In this document: positions 37,801 to 51,100 of the stretch, one piece after another
Layout of the letters: each line of letters starts with the position of its first letter
Position numbering within the stretch: position 1 is the first letter of the stretch
From: Anisakis pegreffii
Taxonomy: Eukaryota > Nematoda > Chromadorea > Rhabditida > Anisakidae
Length of the DNA stretch: 64,000 nucleotides
Reading direction: 5' to 3'
NCBI GenBank assembly: GCA_035041965.1
Contig: JAPYMA010000048.1
Location: 30,539 to 94,538 of the forward strand
The notes under the pieces: generated by a model
The model's input: only the letters and a program-made list of their open reading frames with translations
Database searches by the model: none
Told to the model about the DNA's origin: nothing
Position numbers and translations under genes: made by a program

Positions 37801-39824
37801 GGTTTTAGTGAGATTTATTCGACCGAGATCGTCGGAAATCCGGATGAATAAAACATGAGAACTGATTTGATATGACTGAATTTTTGAGTCCAGTATCATT
37901 GTTAGTCCAGTCAGTATCTTTTACTCGGAACATGTATGTTTTCCTTGGTTAGTTGTTGATGAATTTCCAGAGTGTGCTCGTCATTGTTCGTATTTGTGTA
38001 GATTATGGATAATTAGTGAATTTATCAAATCATCGGAGGATTTGATTCAGTTGAATTGAGAAAGTGTTCACTTTATGAATCAGTGTAAATAATTCGTTTG
38101 TTAGGTGCTTACGATTAGTTCAATAGGCATTTATATGTAAAACTGGAAATTCATGCAATAAAATGGAAATTTTCGTAAAGGAAATTTTATGTGACGTGTC
38201 GTTTGTGACTCTGATGACGCAAACTGTTTTGCAAGCGATTTCACATTGTGTCAGTGCATCGCTGCTATAATCGTTGTGGAAAGAGAATTAATTGTGGTGA
38301 GTGAGATTGTAGTGCGTGGTGCGTTATTTGCTGGGCAGTGAGCTTTTTGCATGAGAGCATTCACCTTTATTTGGTAATTTATTGCGTAATTGTGTTGCGA
38401 AATTATTATCATGAGATATTTGAGCGGTACTTCCTTATGAGTCGTTGCTTAGGTCTTTATATTAATGGATAATTTATTGTGTGATAGTGCTCTGAAATAA
38501 TCATTGGCGAGATTTTTGAGCAGTAATTCGCGATGATTTGTTTACAAGGGAAGGTCACGAACTGAACCCAGCGTTTCGGGATGAGATATACGTCAAATTG
38601 TAGAACTCCTCGAGCTCATTACGAATATGTAAAAAATTTTTGCGAAATACTAAGAGGACGCGAGATATGTCGGTGAAAAGATTAGTAGGTCTTCTTGTAA
38701 ATATCACGCAAAAGAGTGGAGTTGAAGCAGTATCAAGCAGCAGCTAGTCAGTTATAAGTTTGCTGTCATATGCTATTGAACTGATCATGTTATTTTTACA
38801 TGTTTGCGGTGTTCGATTGTTATCGGGCATTTAATGCTGATTGAAATAGCAATTTATATAAGGAAGCATCGATGACTGTTTTCTGTTGTTAGTTGTGCAT
38901 GAGAGCAATATGAGTTTAGTAAGAAAAGTTAAAATGATATTTGTTGTCAGCTGATCGTGAATAAAGGTGGGTAGGTAGTTACCATTCGCTTGAGTGCACT
39001 TGATATTGCTGCTGGATATTTTTCTGGGGCTAGGTCATCGTGTAGCAATTGTTACTGAACTGAACACAGCATTTCTTGGAACTGCAGCGATGATTTATCC
39101 CAACGATCTCTTGGAGGAGACATTCTTGATCAATTGATCAACATTGAATTGATCGGAAATAATTAATTCAGCAATGAAGATATTTGTCGTTTATATACAT
39201 GGTTGGTTGTGTCTTCCTTCGGATGGAGTCGAATACCATGTGCTCTGCAAATGACCTTGAGAAGAAGTTCCTTTAATTTCATTCTGCCTGGCTGATGATA
39301 TCCCTAATGTTTCTCTTGTGTGAATACTTATCGTCTCTTTTACACTGAATGAATTCAGCGAAATTACTCTGCAATCGATTCTGGTGAAATATTAGATATT
39401 TAAAATGTTTTCGTTCCGATGACACTGCAAATATTTGTCCGCCTTTACTGGGGGACGCGTATTTCTACTTGTAGAAATCATCATGGAGAAAGCCAATGAC
39501 AGGAATAGTTATGGTAGCAATTGCATTTTCGAATAGACGTTGTTTGAAACTGCATGACAGCAGTTTTAATTGAAGCGAATTGGTAAATAGATGATAGGGA
39601 ATAGGTAATAAGGTGTTATAGATGTAGATATGTAGGTGATATATACAAGCACTTCACTGAACAACAGATCTTTCGATTGATCTGGTAGTATATGAGCTGT
39701 AAGTGGTGAATTTGTATTGTGTGAGGATTATTATTAATAAATGTATGAGTACGTGCAAAGTATTTTGGTAGACTTGTAGTGAACATGTTCGTAAAACCGG
39801 ACAGTAAAACCCTAGCATGAATTC
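34867..39824. other. Intergenic region with simple repeats
   Basis: No gene is supported across about 5 kb between syntaxin-5 and HRD1. It holds a TTA/TTG-type triplet tract (about 35699-35757), which makes a hydrophobic but unconvincing open frame at 35726-36043, and a (TTTG)n run near 37003-37020. The remainder is T-rich sequence without recognisable features. Confidence 0.5.
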
Positions 39825-39925
39825 TGGATGAGCCTCAGCTTTGCTTCACTTGAGCTTCAATGTGGGCTGGGGGTGGACGTGAACGTCAAGACTAGGCTGA
39901 GGAGCTCTGTGGCGAAGCTCATCCA
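39825..39925. ncRNA. GC-rich potentially structured element upstream of HRD1
   Basis: tggatgagc (39825-39833) pairs with gctcatcca (39917-39925). Just inside, cctcagc (39833-39839) pairs with gctgagg (39896-39902). The block is clearly more GC-rich than its surroundings and lies about 210 bases upstream of the probable HRD1 leader acceptor. It may be a structured RNA or a promoter element. No known RNA family was recognised. Confidence 0.25.
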
Positions 39926-40133
39926 TTCAGAGCATTTAATTCTCATCTTGTTGGAAGTGTAGAATGTAGCGTATTTTGTGTATGAATTTGAATAGGATTG
40001 TATGAATCCTTACGGAGGATTTTTCTTCTCATTCAGATGTTCGATTAGATTTGATATTGTATGAGGTAGGGAATGACGGACGGATGTATATTTTGTGCGA
40101 AGTGTTGAGTGATGTATAAGAAATGGTGTTTGC

Positions 40134-40135
40134 AG
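40134..40135 (+). other. Probable spliced-leader acceptor of HRD1
   Basis: The AG of tgtttgcag lies 27 bases before the ATG at 40163. An in-frame upstream ATG at 40109 would be removed by splicing here, which supports 40163 as the start. That start also gives the N-terminal length seen in other HRD1 proteins. Confidence 0.5.
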
Positions 40136-40162
40136 AGCGACGAGGTATTGTATTTCTCGAAG

Positions 40163-43100
40163 ATGGCGAGTGTGTCAACGTTGCTGATGACTTGTGCGAG
40201 TTTCTTGCTGACTGCAGCCACGATTGGAAATGCCTTCATTCAGAAGAAACAATTCTATCCGGCAGTTGTCTACATCACCAAAAGCAGTCCTTCAATGGCG
40301 GTCAGTCTTTGCTCTCGGATAGTATTTCTGGAAAGAATTTTGATTTTCCTTATTGCTAGTTTACCTGATTGAATGACATGTTATCTGATGATAAGTAGAG
40401 CGATTTGATTGATGTATTGTGTTTGTTTCTGTTTATGTGATTGTTGTTAGTATTTCGAACATTGTCATTATTATTATTGTTATTACTTTTACTATTACTA
40501 TTATCGTTTTTGTTAATTTCGTGATTTTTAGGTAATGTACATACAGGCACTGGTGGTAGCTTACATGATATTTCAAGTAGTAAGAAAGTTATTCTTTGGG
40601 CAACTTCGGGTTTCTGAAACTGAGGTTCGTTGTTTTTATGTTTGTTCGTAATGAGCTGATATTATTGCTATTGTTGTTGTTGTCGTTACTGTTGTTATAA
40701 TTAGGATTATTTTTTGATTGTCATTCAGGCTCTCATAAAAGTAATTGCAGCATTTGTCGGAACGAACCTGGCATGCAGTAATGGAGACTTGTCTGGCGTT
40801 CACCGTCTTCAGAGACGATTTCTCACCTCGTTTCGTGATGCAGTTTGTTTTGTTGTTGTTCGTGAAATCATTTCATTGGTTGAGCGAGGATCGAGTGGAT
40901 TTCATGGAACGAAGTCCCATCATCACTGTGTTGTTCCATTGTCGGATGATTGGTTTGTTACTTTTTTGGTTTTTTGTTCATTTGTCTTTATCAGTTGTTG
41001 AGTCTTGTTTTGGTTGTTTCATTTTGATACGAATTGTTCGTAGCTGATGAGATCTGTTCGTATAAATTTGTACAATTAGGGAATTCATTGCAAATTTTTA
41101 TTTGGTTGTCTTTATTGAGCTATGCATCTTATGTTCTGGTTATACCTTCTGGTTGTATAACAAATGTTTGGGTGATTAAAATCTCGGAAGAGTGTAACAG
41201 TTTGAAACTGAGGACAATGATCAGTTGTTCACGTATTTATTAGGTTCAATGGGTGAGTTCGATTGTAAGCGAACATTTGGAAAACTCAGCTATTGCTGAA
41301 GCTGACTATGTTCGTGTTCATTGTATTTTTGCATGTTTCAGGTCTTCTCGCATTCCTGAGCTCACTGGATAGCTACTTCGTTTCACACGCCTATTTCACG
41401 ACCCTGTTGAAAGGCGCATCTGTACAAATCGTATTTGGTTTTGAGGTATGTGCAAATTTGTTGATATGACGGAATCGTGTAACCTGAATTCAACTTTTTC
41501 AGTACATTTGAAGCGCTAATCGCATCGGATGGTTGATTTATTTGTAAATTTTCAGTACGCCATCTTGATGACAATCGTCTTTCATGTACTCATCAAATAT
41601 CTTTTGCACATGTATGACTTACGTAGTGTTCATCCATGGGAGAATAAGGCTGTTTATTTGCTCTACTCAGAACTTTTGATCAGTAAGTGTCATCTGAAGT
41701 TGCTTCTGGTTGTCTACGAGTTTTCTCATATTCAGCGATCAGTTTTGAATGTGACCTCATCAGTCCTTAGAGATTGTTTTCATTCATTGAATTTCATCTT
41801 CATAAAATTTATTGATTGAATGAAATCGTTTCATTTTGCGTAAAATTTTTACATTGTAATTGATCAAAATTGTTTCATTTTAATTGGTGATGGAAGCTTT
41901 TTTTGATTTTTTGAATGAACTGATTTCAGTTTTTCGTTTGGAATTATTCGAATTTCGATTCTGTCGAAAACGTACTGTAGCAACGACGAATTTTAGGTTA
42001 TGATTATTATGAACTGAAATTAGCAAAAAGTCGTTATGATACGTACAGATAATAATAATTCGTTTTCATTGAGAAACTTTAAGATTTGCTGCGTTGTATT
42101 TTGTATACGGTATTTGCTGGTGTCATGATCAGATTGCATACGTTCCCACTGTTCTCGATAAGACCGTTGTATCTGACAATACGTGCGTTCCATAAGGCAG
42201 TGAACGATGTGATTCTATCGAGACGTGCCATTCACGCCATGAACAATCTCTTCCCGTTGGCCACTGAACAGGAACTTACTGATGGTGAGTGTAGTTGGTC
42301 ACTTGAAAATGATTCGATTGAACGCGTGAGATTTTAGGAGATTGGTGCAGGGAAATTGAGATAGTATTGTGATGATTGATGCTTAATTATGGTTTGTGTT
42401 GATGGTGTTTAGAGGAGAGCAGTAAATTAATGTTTGCAGGCGACAACACATGTATAATTTGTCGTGAAGAAATGACACCGATGAGCGGTGCGAAGAAGTT
42501 ACCGTGTAATCATATATTTCATGCGAACTGCTTGCGATCATGGTTCCAACGACAGCAAAGTTGTCCGACGTGTAGAACTGATATTTTGGGTGAGTTTGCT
42601 TGTTGCTCTTGTTGTTGTTTCGATTTGGCGCATACGAATTGGTTTATCTCTTTGCTTGTTTGAATTGTTTGAGTAGCGTTTGAGGAGAGTTTAGTGAAAT
42701 ATGACAAGAGGATTCTTATGGCATTAGCGCAGTCGTGAATGAATACAAAATTTTTACAAGTGACTGAAAAATTTTTGATGGAAAACAGTAAAATCTTGAG
42801 ATCTCTTGTCGATTGATCAATGATTATGATCAGAAGCGTTTTTTTTTGGTCGTTTTCAGCCCAGCGACGTGCAAACACCACAACTCCGGCGGCCGCCAGA
42901 CCAGCCGGAGCTCCGGCTGCTGCGGACGGAGCACCGGGCGGAGCTGGAGCTCCAGCTGCTGGAGCGGCCCAACCTGGAAATATACCCGAACAACCACCGA
43001 TTATGTTTCCGTTCATGGCACATCATTTCGGTTTTCCACCTCCTCTCCAACAACAACCACAGCCAGCACAGAACCAAGCAGCTGCCCCTGGTGCGACGGC

Positions 43101-44867
43101 TCAGGGACAACGAACCGAAAATCAGCCGAGCAATACAACGGATCAGGCAGGCACTTCAACGAATAGCACACAACAACAAGGAAACACAGCCACTGTGGGT
43201 GCTCAGCCACCATTCGTTCCGCCGTTTGGCTTTATTGTGAGTTCTTTTTTATTCTGTTTTGTTTGTTTGTTTATTTCATTTCATTTGTTTGTTTATTTCA
43301 TTTCATTTGTTTGTTTATTTCATTGTTTATTTCATTTGTTTATTTCATTTCATTTATTTCATCCTCAATCCTCGCAAACGAAGTTTTCCCAAAAAACGTG
43401 GTGAATAAAAATCATTTCATTCGTGGGGAATAGTGTTATTATGAGAGTTGGGAGAATTATGAGGATAGCGTTTCGAATGTTTAATGTATGTGTGGTATTA
43501 AATTATTTTGTTGTTGGTGAATTTACATTTGGAACTCAATCATTTTGAAGTTTTTGAATTGAATTGAATTGAATTATTGATGTTGTTTTGAACGGTTTGC
43601 TCACGATTGTCAGGAAGGATTGTTCCCGTTCAAAGCTAAATAATTTTCATTGAATAGATCTCTGAAGGCTGATCAGTGGTGATCAGTTTTTTGTTTTTAA
43701 GTGGTTTCCTTGGAATGGGATTGTGCAATTGTGAATTTCAGCCACCTCCACCATTAATGATGATTCCACCACCTATACCGTTCCCCTTCCCACAGCCACC
43801 ATCGTTTGCCGGCCTTACGGATGCTGAAGTGGCAGCAATGGAAGGGCAGGAACGAGTCGCTGTAGAGGCACGTGTGAACTGCTTAAGGAATATCGCAGTG
43901 CTGTTGGATGCGGCCACAATACAACTGCAACAGTATGTGAGTATTGTGCAGGCGTTGAGGTGCGTATTCGTTATTTGTTGTCGATTGTTTTCTGTTTTGT
44001 GTGAAATTTTGTTTCGCATTCAATTTCTGCTTGGAGAAATTGTGTTGAATGGAACGGAACTTTCTTCTTAAGACTTTCAAATAGTCAATTCAAAGGAAAC
44101 TTTCAAATGCAATGATATTTTGAGCTATTCATCGTGTTTTGTATGTGAGGAGAGTTACACTCGGTATTGAACAGTAACTTGCATATTCCGTTATGAGTGG
44201 AACGTTTGTCGTGTTGTGTTGTTGATTTGAGGATGTTTCGATGGGTATAGTTCATTCCAGTTACTTGTCTTGTAGGTAATCGTTGAGAATTGTGAAACTT
44301 TTAAGTGAACATTGTAACTAGCAAACAGATCAGTGTGTGATTTTCAGTGTTCCTCACGTCGGCGATTCTGGAGCCGCACCTCAGTCAACAACACTATCAA
44401 ACACTACATCGAACACAACAGGAGCAGCAACGGTTGCATCTGATTCAAGCGGTACACACGAGGCTGCAGCGGCGGCCAGCTCCTCATCGAAACCTGGACC
44501 AAGTGGTGTGGTGAGCAGTGGAACAAATCTGATAAACGGTGGTCCTGTTTTGGCGCCTCCCAAGAAAACGTCCGCTCCTAACACGACGACTGCAGCAAAT
44601 CCATTTGAAGCACTATCTGCAACATCATCGTCATCATCATCCGGAACGACCAAAAGAGCCGGTTCACAGCATGACAACCCATCGAATAGCGTCTCGAAAA
44701 CGTCCTCGACAGATTCCGTCCCGTCTCCAGCATCATCGTTGCTCTCAGAACCCGATATGTCGGATCTGCGTCAAAGGAGACTCCAAAAATTCGCTCATTC
44801 AACATCGTCTAATTCCGATGTTGCTGCCACACAGCCACGTCGCTATCCCGGCCACGAAGAGCACTAA
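40163..44867 (+). CDS. HRD1/synoviolin (SEL-11) ER-membrane RING E3 ubiquitin ligase
   Basis: Ten coding exons in phase: 40163-40300, 40532-40624, 40751-40952, 41342-41445, 41556-41682, 42084-42284, 42440-42589, 42860-43236, 43742-43959 and 44348-44867, giving 709 aa. The N-terminal half is the multi-spanning membrane domain with family blocks QFYPAVVYITKSSPSMA, FTVFRDDFSPRFV, HWLSEDRVDFMERSP and HTFPLFSIRPLYL. The RING-H2 finger spans 293-334 with Cys293, Cys296, Cys311, His313, His316, Cys319, Cys330 and Cys333. HRD1 forms the retrotranslocation channel and ligase of ER-associated degradation. The cytosolic tail is Pro/Gln/Ser-rich. It includes the FAGLTDAEVAAMEGQER block typical of animal synoviolins and ends with LRQRRLQKF. 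It is longer than the human protein because of the low-complexity tail. Exon 8 begins with an unusually GC-rich Ala/Gly/Pro stretch. Confidence 0.96.
43258..43362 (+). repeat. TTTGTTTATTTCATTTCATTTG minisatellite in an HRD1 intron
   Basis: About four imperfect copies of a unit made of tttgtttatttcatttcat lie just downstream of the exon 8 donor at 43236. It is T-rich and could slip in replication. It leaves an apparent open frame that reads through from exon 8 but has no conserved content. Confidence 0.6.
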
Positions 44868-45016
44868 AGCGTTTGAGAAGTAATAACTAATAACCAAGAG
44901 CAGAATTTATTCGTGGTGGTAAACGAATCGAATGCAGCGTGTTATTGAGCTGTGAAGGGCTGTCTCTTGATAAAGGATGAAAAGGGAATTGCGAAACAGA
45001 AAAGTGTGATGATTTG

Positions 45017-45022
45017 AATAAA
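45017..45022 (+). terminator. Polyadenylation signal of HRD1
   Basis: AATAAA about 150 bases after the HRD1 stop codon (44865-44867), the first canonical signal downstream on this strand. Confidence 0.55.
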
Positions 45023-46020
45023 TTACAGTGTTTAAGAATTTATTATCTCAAGGCAGCACCTTTCGTTGCGGAATCAGACAAGATTTTAGTTTGTTTCTTG
45101 AACTAATTGGGGGAATAATCATTGGATTAATTGAAGTTTGATTGATTTGTTTCGTTTCGTTGTTTATTTGCTTAATTGTTTTGTTGATTAATGAAGACTT
45201 GGTAAAGAATTTATCTCATCAGTTCAGTAGTTGTTTTTGTTTGGAAACAGTCACCAATTATGATTTCAATCGACCATATGTTCAGTGGTTTATGTTTGTT
45301 ATTCTATTGTGTGTTGTGCCTTCGGCAATTTCGTCATTTTTATGTTATATCTATCCGAATTTGTATGGATTTTTTGAGAGAAAAGAGGCTTGTTTATTGA
45401 AATTTCTTTGCCGTTGAATTTTAATTCGATCCGTTTTCACTGAAACAAGTTGTTCGTTTTCTCTGATAGGTAACGCTTTTTTTGCGTTTTCATTGTTTTG
45501 TTTTCCTTTGTTTGCTTGATTGTTTTCTTTCTTCTTTTTTTGGCTTTTCCATTGATCCAGATGAAATTTTGTGTAGAATTTTGACATCTATCGTAATGTT
45601 TCGTCCGTATTTTCGTTACTGTTTTTCTCTCATGTCATGTTGATAATGACTTTGAGTGTTTTTTGTACGTTTGTGTGCACTCGTCTGTAGTGCACTTAAT
45701 TTATTATGATTTGATTCTCCGATTGATTTCTTCGATGCTTTCAGTTGAAAGTTAACATGAAATTGATTAATATGGTCGTCGTTGTCACTGATATTGTGTT
45801 CGTTGTGTTACCATCGTTATTGTGATCAAGCAGTCTTATCGTCTTATTGTCAACCGAATTAAAGTTATCGCCTGGCCGTTGTTTGCTTTTGATCGTCATG
45901 AAAAGAGTTTTTTGGTGTTTCCCAGAACTGGCAGAATGTCTTTTGGGTAAATTTGAATTTGTATAATTGTCATTGCTTGGAGAATACGCTTATGCTTGAT
46001 GCATTGTAAGATAGTTATGA

Positions 46021-46125
46021 AAAAGTGTGAATCGTAGCCACTGTGACAGAATCTCAAAAAAAGTGTGAATCGTAGCCACTGTGACAGAATTTCAGAAAAA
46101 GTGTGAATCGTAGCCACTGTGACAA
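46021..46125. repeat. 38-bp tandem repeat, about 2.8 copies
   Basis: The core gtgtgaatcgtagccactgt begins at 46026, 46064 and 46102, an exact 38-base period. The core is identical in all three copies. Differences are confined to the linker (aatctcaa versus aatttcag). Very recent tandem duplication or selection on the core would both fit. Confidence 0.85.
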
Positions 46126-46936
46126 ATTTGTGTGGTTTTACACACACAAACTCTTGATGCCGGCTAGAACTTATCAACATCGTCTGCGTTTGTTGTTAGG
46201 ATGAAACGAAAGAGAAGGGTTGGACCCAAGAGCTTTTCCGTGGTTTGTTTTGTACTTTAACTGCTGAATTCTAGCCATTCAAGTGTGCATGCGCCCACGT
46301 TCATCATATGAGTGCGCCAGATATGATTCGTCGTGTTCTGTGAATTGTTTTCCATATCGTTACAGAAACTTTGTATTCGAATCATGCAAAAAAGTCGTCA
46401 GTGAAATGATAACTATTCACATGTGAATAATAAAGCTGAATTCGGATCGATGCAACGCACAGCCAGCGTACATTGATAATTGAGTATACCATTAATTAAC
46501 ACTGTTTCTGTACAGTTTTGCATTGTTTCTGAGATTTTATTTAGCCCTAACGGTAATGTTATACGATTTGTGAAAATAATAGTTGCGATGAGAATACAAA
46601 TAATGAATTGTTAATGCAGTAATGGGAACAATAACGATGACCACTAAAGAATGTCCATGTGACTACTTCTTTACCTATGGTTATAAAGTACTGTGCTGAT
46701 CATGGTAAGATCAAGTGTTGGAGCTGACGTTGGGTTTTAGAACGAAATCTGATTCGATTTCGTCGACTCTCATTGAGACCATAGAGTTCTAGCTCTATTC
46801 CCCACCTGCCTTTCCCCGTTCCAAGTCTGCTTGATGTTATTGCTTTCCTTGAGAAAAATGCAATCGAATTCTTGTCGTTTGATGGAGCGTTCGATAAATT
46901 TCTTTGGCAAACTGAATTCAAACGTCGTTTGACGTT

Positions 46937-46950
46937 GTTTGACGTCAAAC
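46937..46950. promoter_or_regulatory. CRE-like palindrome GTTTGACGTCAAAC
   Basis: A 14-base perfect palindrome containing TGACGTCA, the full cAMP-response-element consensus, preceded at 46928-46936 by a partial repeat (gtttgacgtt). No gene start is close, so a role is uncertain and chance is possible. Confidence 0.25.
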
Positions 46951-48121
46951 TCACAATCAGAATTCATCAATTAGAGAAGAATTGCGTAGATTGGAGAGTG
47001 AACAACAGTAGTCTTTTAGACATGATTATGTGCATCTGAGATGTGCTGGATTTGCATTTGTATAGATAAAATCAGCATTAGTTTTTTTGTTGAGGGGCGT
47101 GATTTGATTGATATGTCCGTTCGTTGTAGGAATGGTGGCATCAATGCCGTTTAATGATGCTTGGTAGTAATCAGTGGTGGTCATCGTCATTACAGGCATA
47201 CTTCAAATTGAAGTGATAAATAACTCGGAAGAACCAACGAACTCCTATGGGAGTGGGGCTTAATGAACATGGTGAGTAATGAGACAGCACATTCAAAGTG
47301 CGTTCAACAATCGCGTGCTCAAGTGCAAACGTCTTTTACAGATTTATTTTTCGACTTAGATGCATGGTGAAGTCGTCAAATTTATCAAGTTTTTCTGTTA
47401 GAAATGCCGAAAATTTCGCACTTTCTCAATAAATCAACCAGAATAGTGACGGTTCAGATGTTACATATGAGAAATGGATGTTTTCGGAATGCAAACGATA
47501 TTCAATCATTTGGAACATTTATGGATTACATAACTAAAGGCAAAGCTGATTACACAGTTTAACCGTAAGCAACGTTTTTTCCGTAAGGACATAACTTTGG
47601 TGAATTCAATCATTGGCTTTCAGCTAATGATCAACATCTTGTAATCATCAGTATGGGATGAATAGGTCTACTGGCATTTTTTCTTTGCGAAATCTTTCTT
47701 TGAAATCTCTTAAATGAAAACAATTGTATGAAAAATTATGATGGATACTATTGTCATTTGAATGAATTATTAGAACGGATAAGCCGATCCTAAGGATCTG
47801 GACAAAATTATTCAAGTTAATATCATTAATAAACCATTGTTTATCATATTGATAGTCACAGTTATACATGATACGAACAAATAAATAACGAAGGAAGAAG
47901 ATTATAAATATGGTATATACGAACATCAACAACAACACGAAATAATCATTTGAGATCATGATGCATTATGCATGAAACGAATCGAAATCGCGACAATGCG
48001 TTAGCAAGTTATATACCTGATCAATGAGAGCGAGAGCAGATCAGTTTAGTGATCATCATCAGATCGATGAATGAGATCGGATTAATTGTAAGGATCTCGA
48101 CAAATCGCTGATGCTCACCAA

Positions 48122-51100
48122 CTAACTGATCATCAGATGATGCCATTTCGAGACTGTCGTACCTAAACCTTGAATCATTTCATGCCAGTGGTCTTGTTCA
48201 TCTTCCGTTGAACTGCTTTCACCCAGCGAAATCCAACCAATTTGGATCTTTTTTCGCCAAACACCAACCAATGCGTAAACATTCACAAGTATTGTGACAC
48301 TTTCAAGCTCGGATTGTGAAGCCTCAAATTTTATCAAGTATCAATCACATAACACATGATCACCTCATAAGAAAATCCTATTCATTTCACACACCGGAAT
48401 TTATTTTACTCAATACTCTTCAGTTAGATTTTCACGAGAAGTCTCTGAAAAAGTTCGACGTTTCAAAGGAACCGTTTGAGAATGTATTGTCCTGAATATG
48501 ATTCAAGAAAGATATGAGTGAACTTATTTTCCGTTCACGAAATAATTTTGAAGTCAGACGAATCAGTTATAGAATCAAGCACTGAATATTACCTGGAACA
48601 GAAATTTTTCATTATAATATGGTTCAGAGGTGCCTTTTACGATTTCTGTCCGATATCGACCGATCTTCTTGCCGAATTGTGTGACAGCGCTGACTTGGAT
48701 GAACGTATCTGGAGGAGGATTGAAATTCACAAATAAACACCATTCACATAAGATGAAATTGCCGAAATGATCATTCGAAAATGCTTTCAGTTCGACTGAA
48801 TGAATATTTTAAAGTTTTCAGAATGACATTTCCTGAAAGAATCGAAATAATGGAGCATTCATCAAAAGACGGAATTTGTTGATGCAATAACTGACTGAAA
48901 AACAGTTAAGTACGTAAAAATCCATCTTGGTTCATAGTCGATCTCTCAAAAATGCCCGTTACTTATTTTCAGAAATCCCTAATATTCTACTATTGTGAAT
49001 GAGTGTGTATATGTTTATGAAAAACTATCAGACAAGTTAAACGATTTAACAAATGGATATGATGAATCCATAGAGGTACTAAAAAATAATGGTTGAAATA
49101 TTCGAACAACGAAATTTCTCTCGGTTACTGAATGCAATAGAAGATCACAGTTGAGAACTTGATCATTCTGATATTCACATATAAAGCAGTACTCTTTGAA
49201 GGGAATTGTTTGAAACGAAATTGATTGGAAGGACTTAATTACTCATTGAGGAGATTCACTTTATTTAAACAGATTCAATTTATTTAAGTGAATTCATTGA
49301 TGTTTGGCAAAGGATCATTCAGTATTGCATGTCGTTTTGCATAACCTCGCAAAAGGTTTTACAGGATGAATGAAAAATTTGTGCATAATTACCAGGAAGT
49401 TTAGAATTATAGGTGAATGAAGAGCCTTTTTCAATGCCGACAACTACGTGACCCATATCACAACATAGCGATACCAACAGCTCAGGACCGCTGTCGGCTA
49501 TCGGTTGTGCACAGAAACGACCACAGTCATCGATCATCGACGAACGTCGACTCACAGAATTCGAACGACTTCCCATTGCTGATGGTGCTAAATTTAGCTG
49601 AAATTATTCCACTCATTATCTTCCTGCTTATTACATTCATTATTTTATGAGGCACACTAAACGATTCGATGTAGTGTATAAAATATGGATGAATAAAGTG
49701 AACGCTTGAACTGGGCCAAGGAAATGCGACGCATTCTCCTGTGGACAAAACCACATATGTAAGGAGGCCGAGAGTGCAGCACTCTTAGAGAGCGAGAAGG
49801 AAATCACTGGAATAGATTCAGAAACGGTATCGAAGAAAGAGGAAAAGGTCCTCAGCATCAGGCTTATGCCCGTTTGATAGTATAAGCCAGTTATTTCACT
49901 GGCTTATACTATCAAACGTTTGATAGTATAAGCCAGGTCTACTCAGTTATTTCACGTCTACTCTCGATAAATCAACATGTTTACAGTAGCAGTGTTGTGA
50001 TGAGTAGGAGCAGAATGGGGCTCAGAGGCCTCTGGAAGCATCAGAACCTCGAAAGTGTTCTGAGCCCCGAGTCTGAAAGGCTCCCGAACCTTATTCTCAG
50101 GGATCGCTGGGTATCGGGCTGCCGACTCAACCCTACTCGACAACAACATCGTACACTTTGATCAACGCGAAAGATCAATACACCTCATCGCACTAGCAAC
50201 AATCACTCATCTGATGAAAGAGCAAGAAAGATATTAAATGGGAGTCGAGGATTTGACTCATTGAAATCGTTGCTCGTATGTGTCCTTTCACAACGATTAC
50301 CATCGTAGTGGAATTTGAACAACGACCATCTATTGAGATTACTGGATATATCAAAGCCATCTGATGTTCTATGCAGACGAACGATTATCTTGCCTCCTCT
50401 CGCAATCTCAATCCACTGTCAAGCTTTTAGAGATTGATGAAGGCATAAATGAATACTAATGAATTTCTCCAATCTCAACACAGATCCGAATGATCCGACC
50501 GAATGCAATATGAGTAATACGCGAGTAACACACAGTACCGAAAACACGCGAAATTTTACTTCCTGTTTCAATATATCGCAGTGTTCGCAGCCTAACAAAC
50601 GAAGAGTTCAAATTTCGGCCGGCAAAAAGACTCACTTGCATGGTGAAGATGAGTGCAATATATCTCACGAAGACAGCGTTCACGACAACAATAAATATTT
50701 AATAAGGATTGATCATTGACTGAAAAGAAGAACTCATTAAGTGCCATTTCATCGTAACGAAATATTTCCTCAAATAACCTAGATTCAGTTCATCAGCTAC
50801 TGCGAAATATGAAATGTGAAACTGATCACCAGAAGAATGTGCCATCAATATTTTATTATTCCTTCATAATGCTCGTTTCGCAATTCCCAAAAGACGCAAC
50901 TTCTCTTTCTCGTTATTAGGTTATCAAGTGAACGTCGAAGTGCCGAACGAAGCCAGTTCCTGATGAAGATGATGACAATACATACGTTATACGTTATGTG
51001 TTACGTTATCGCGTTGAATGTGTTCATTAATGAGGCACACAAGGAATGGAGTTGAGAAGAATGTTTTGATATAAATAGATGAGCGGAATGAGACTAAGTG

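Larger units (their letters stand above)
45023..48121. other. Convergent intergenic region between HRD1 and the synaptotagmin-like gene
   Basis: No supported gene. T-rich frames at 45142-45417 (+) and 47648-47959 (-) encode hydrophobic stretches but have no recognised family. The second starts with ATG and predicts a membrane segment, so a small membrane protein cannot be excluded. The tandem repeat and CRE-like palindrome in this stretch are listed separately. Confidence 0.4.

Noticed and set aside
42519..43016. 165-codon minus-strand open frame
   Set aside because: Antisense shadow of the RING and Ala/Pro-rich exons of HRD1, kept open by GC-rich repetitive codons.
47648..47959. 103-codon minus-strand open frame with a predicted membrane segment
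   Set aside because: AT-rich composition favours chance open hydrophobic frames; no homology recognised.
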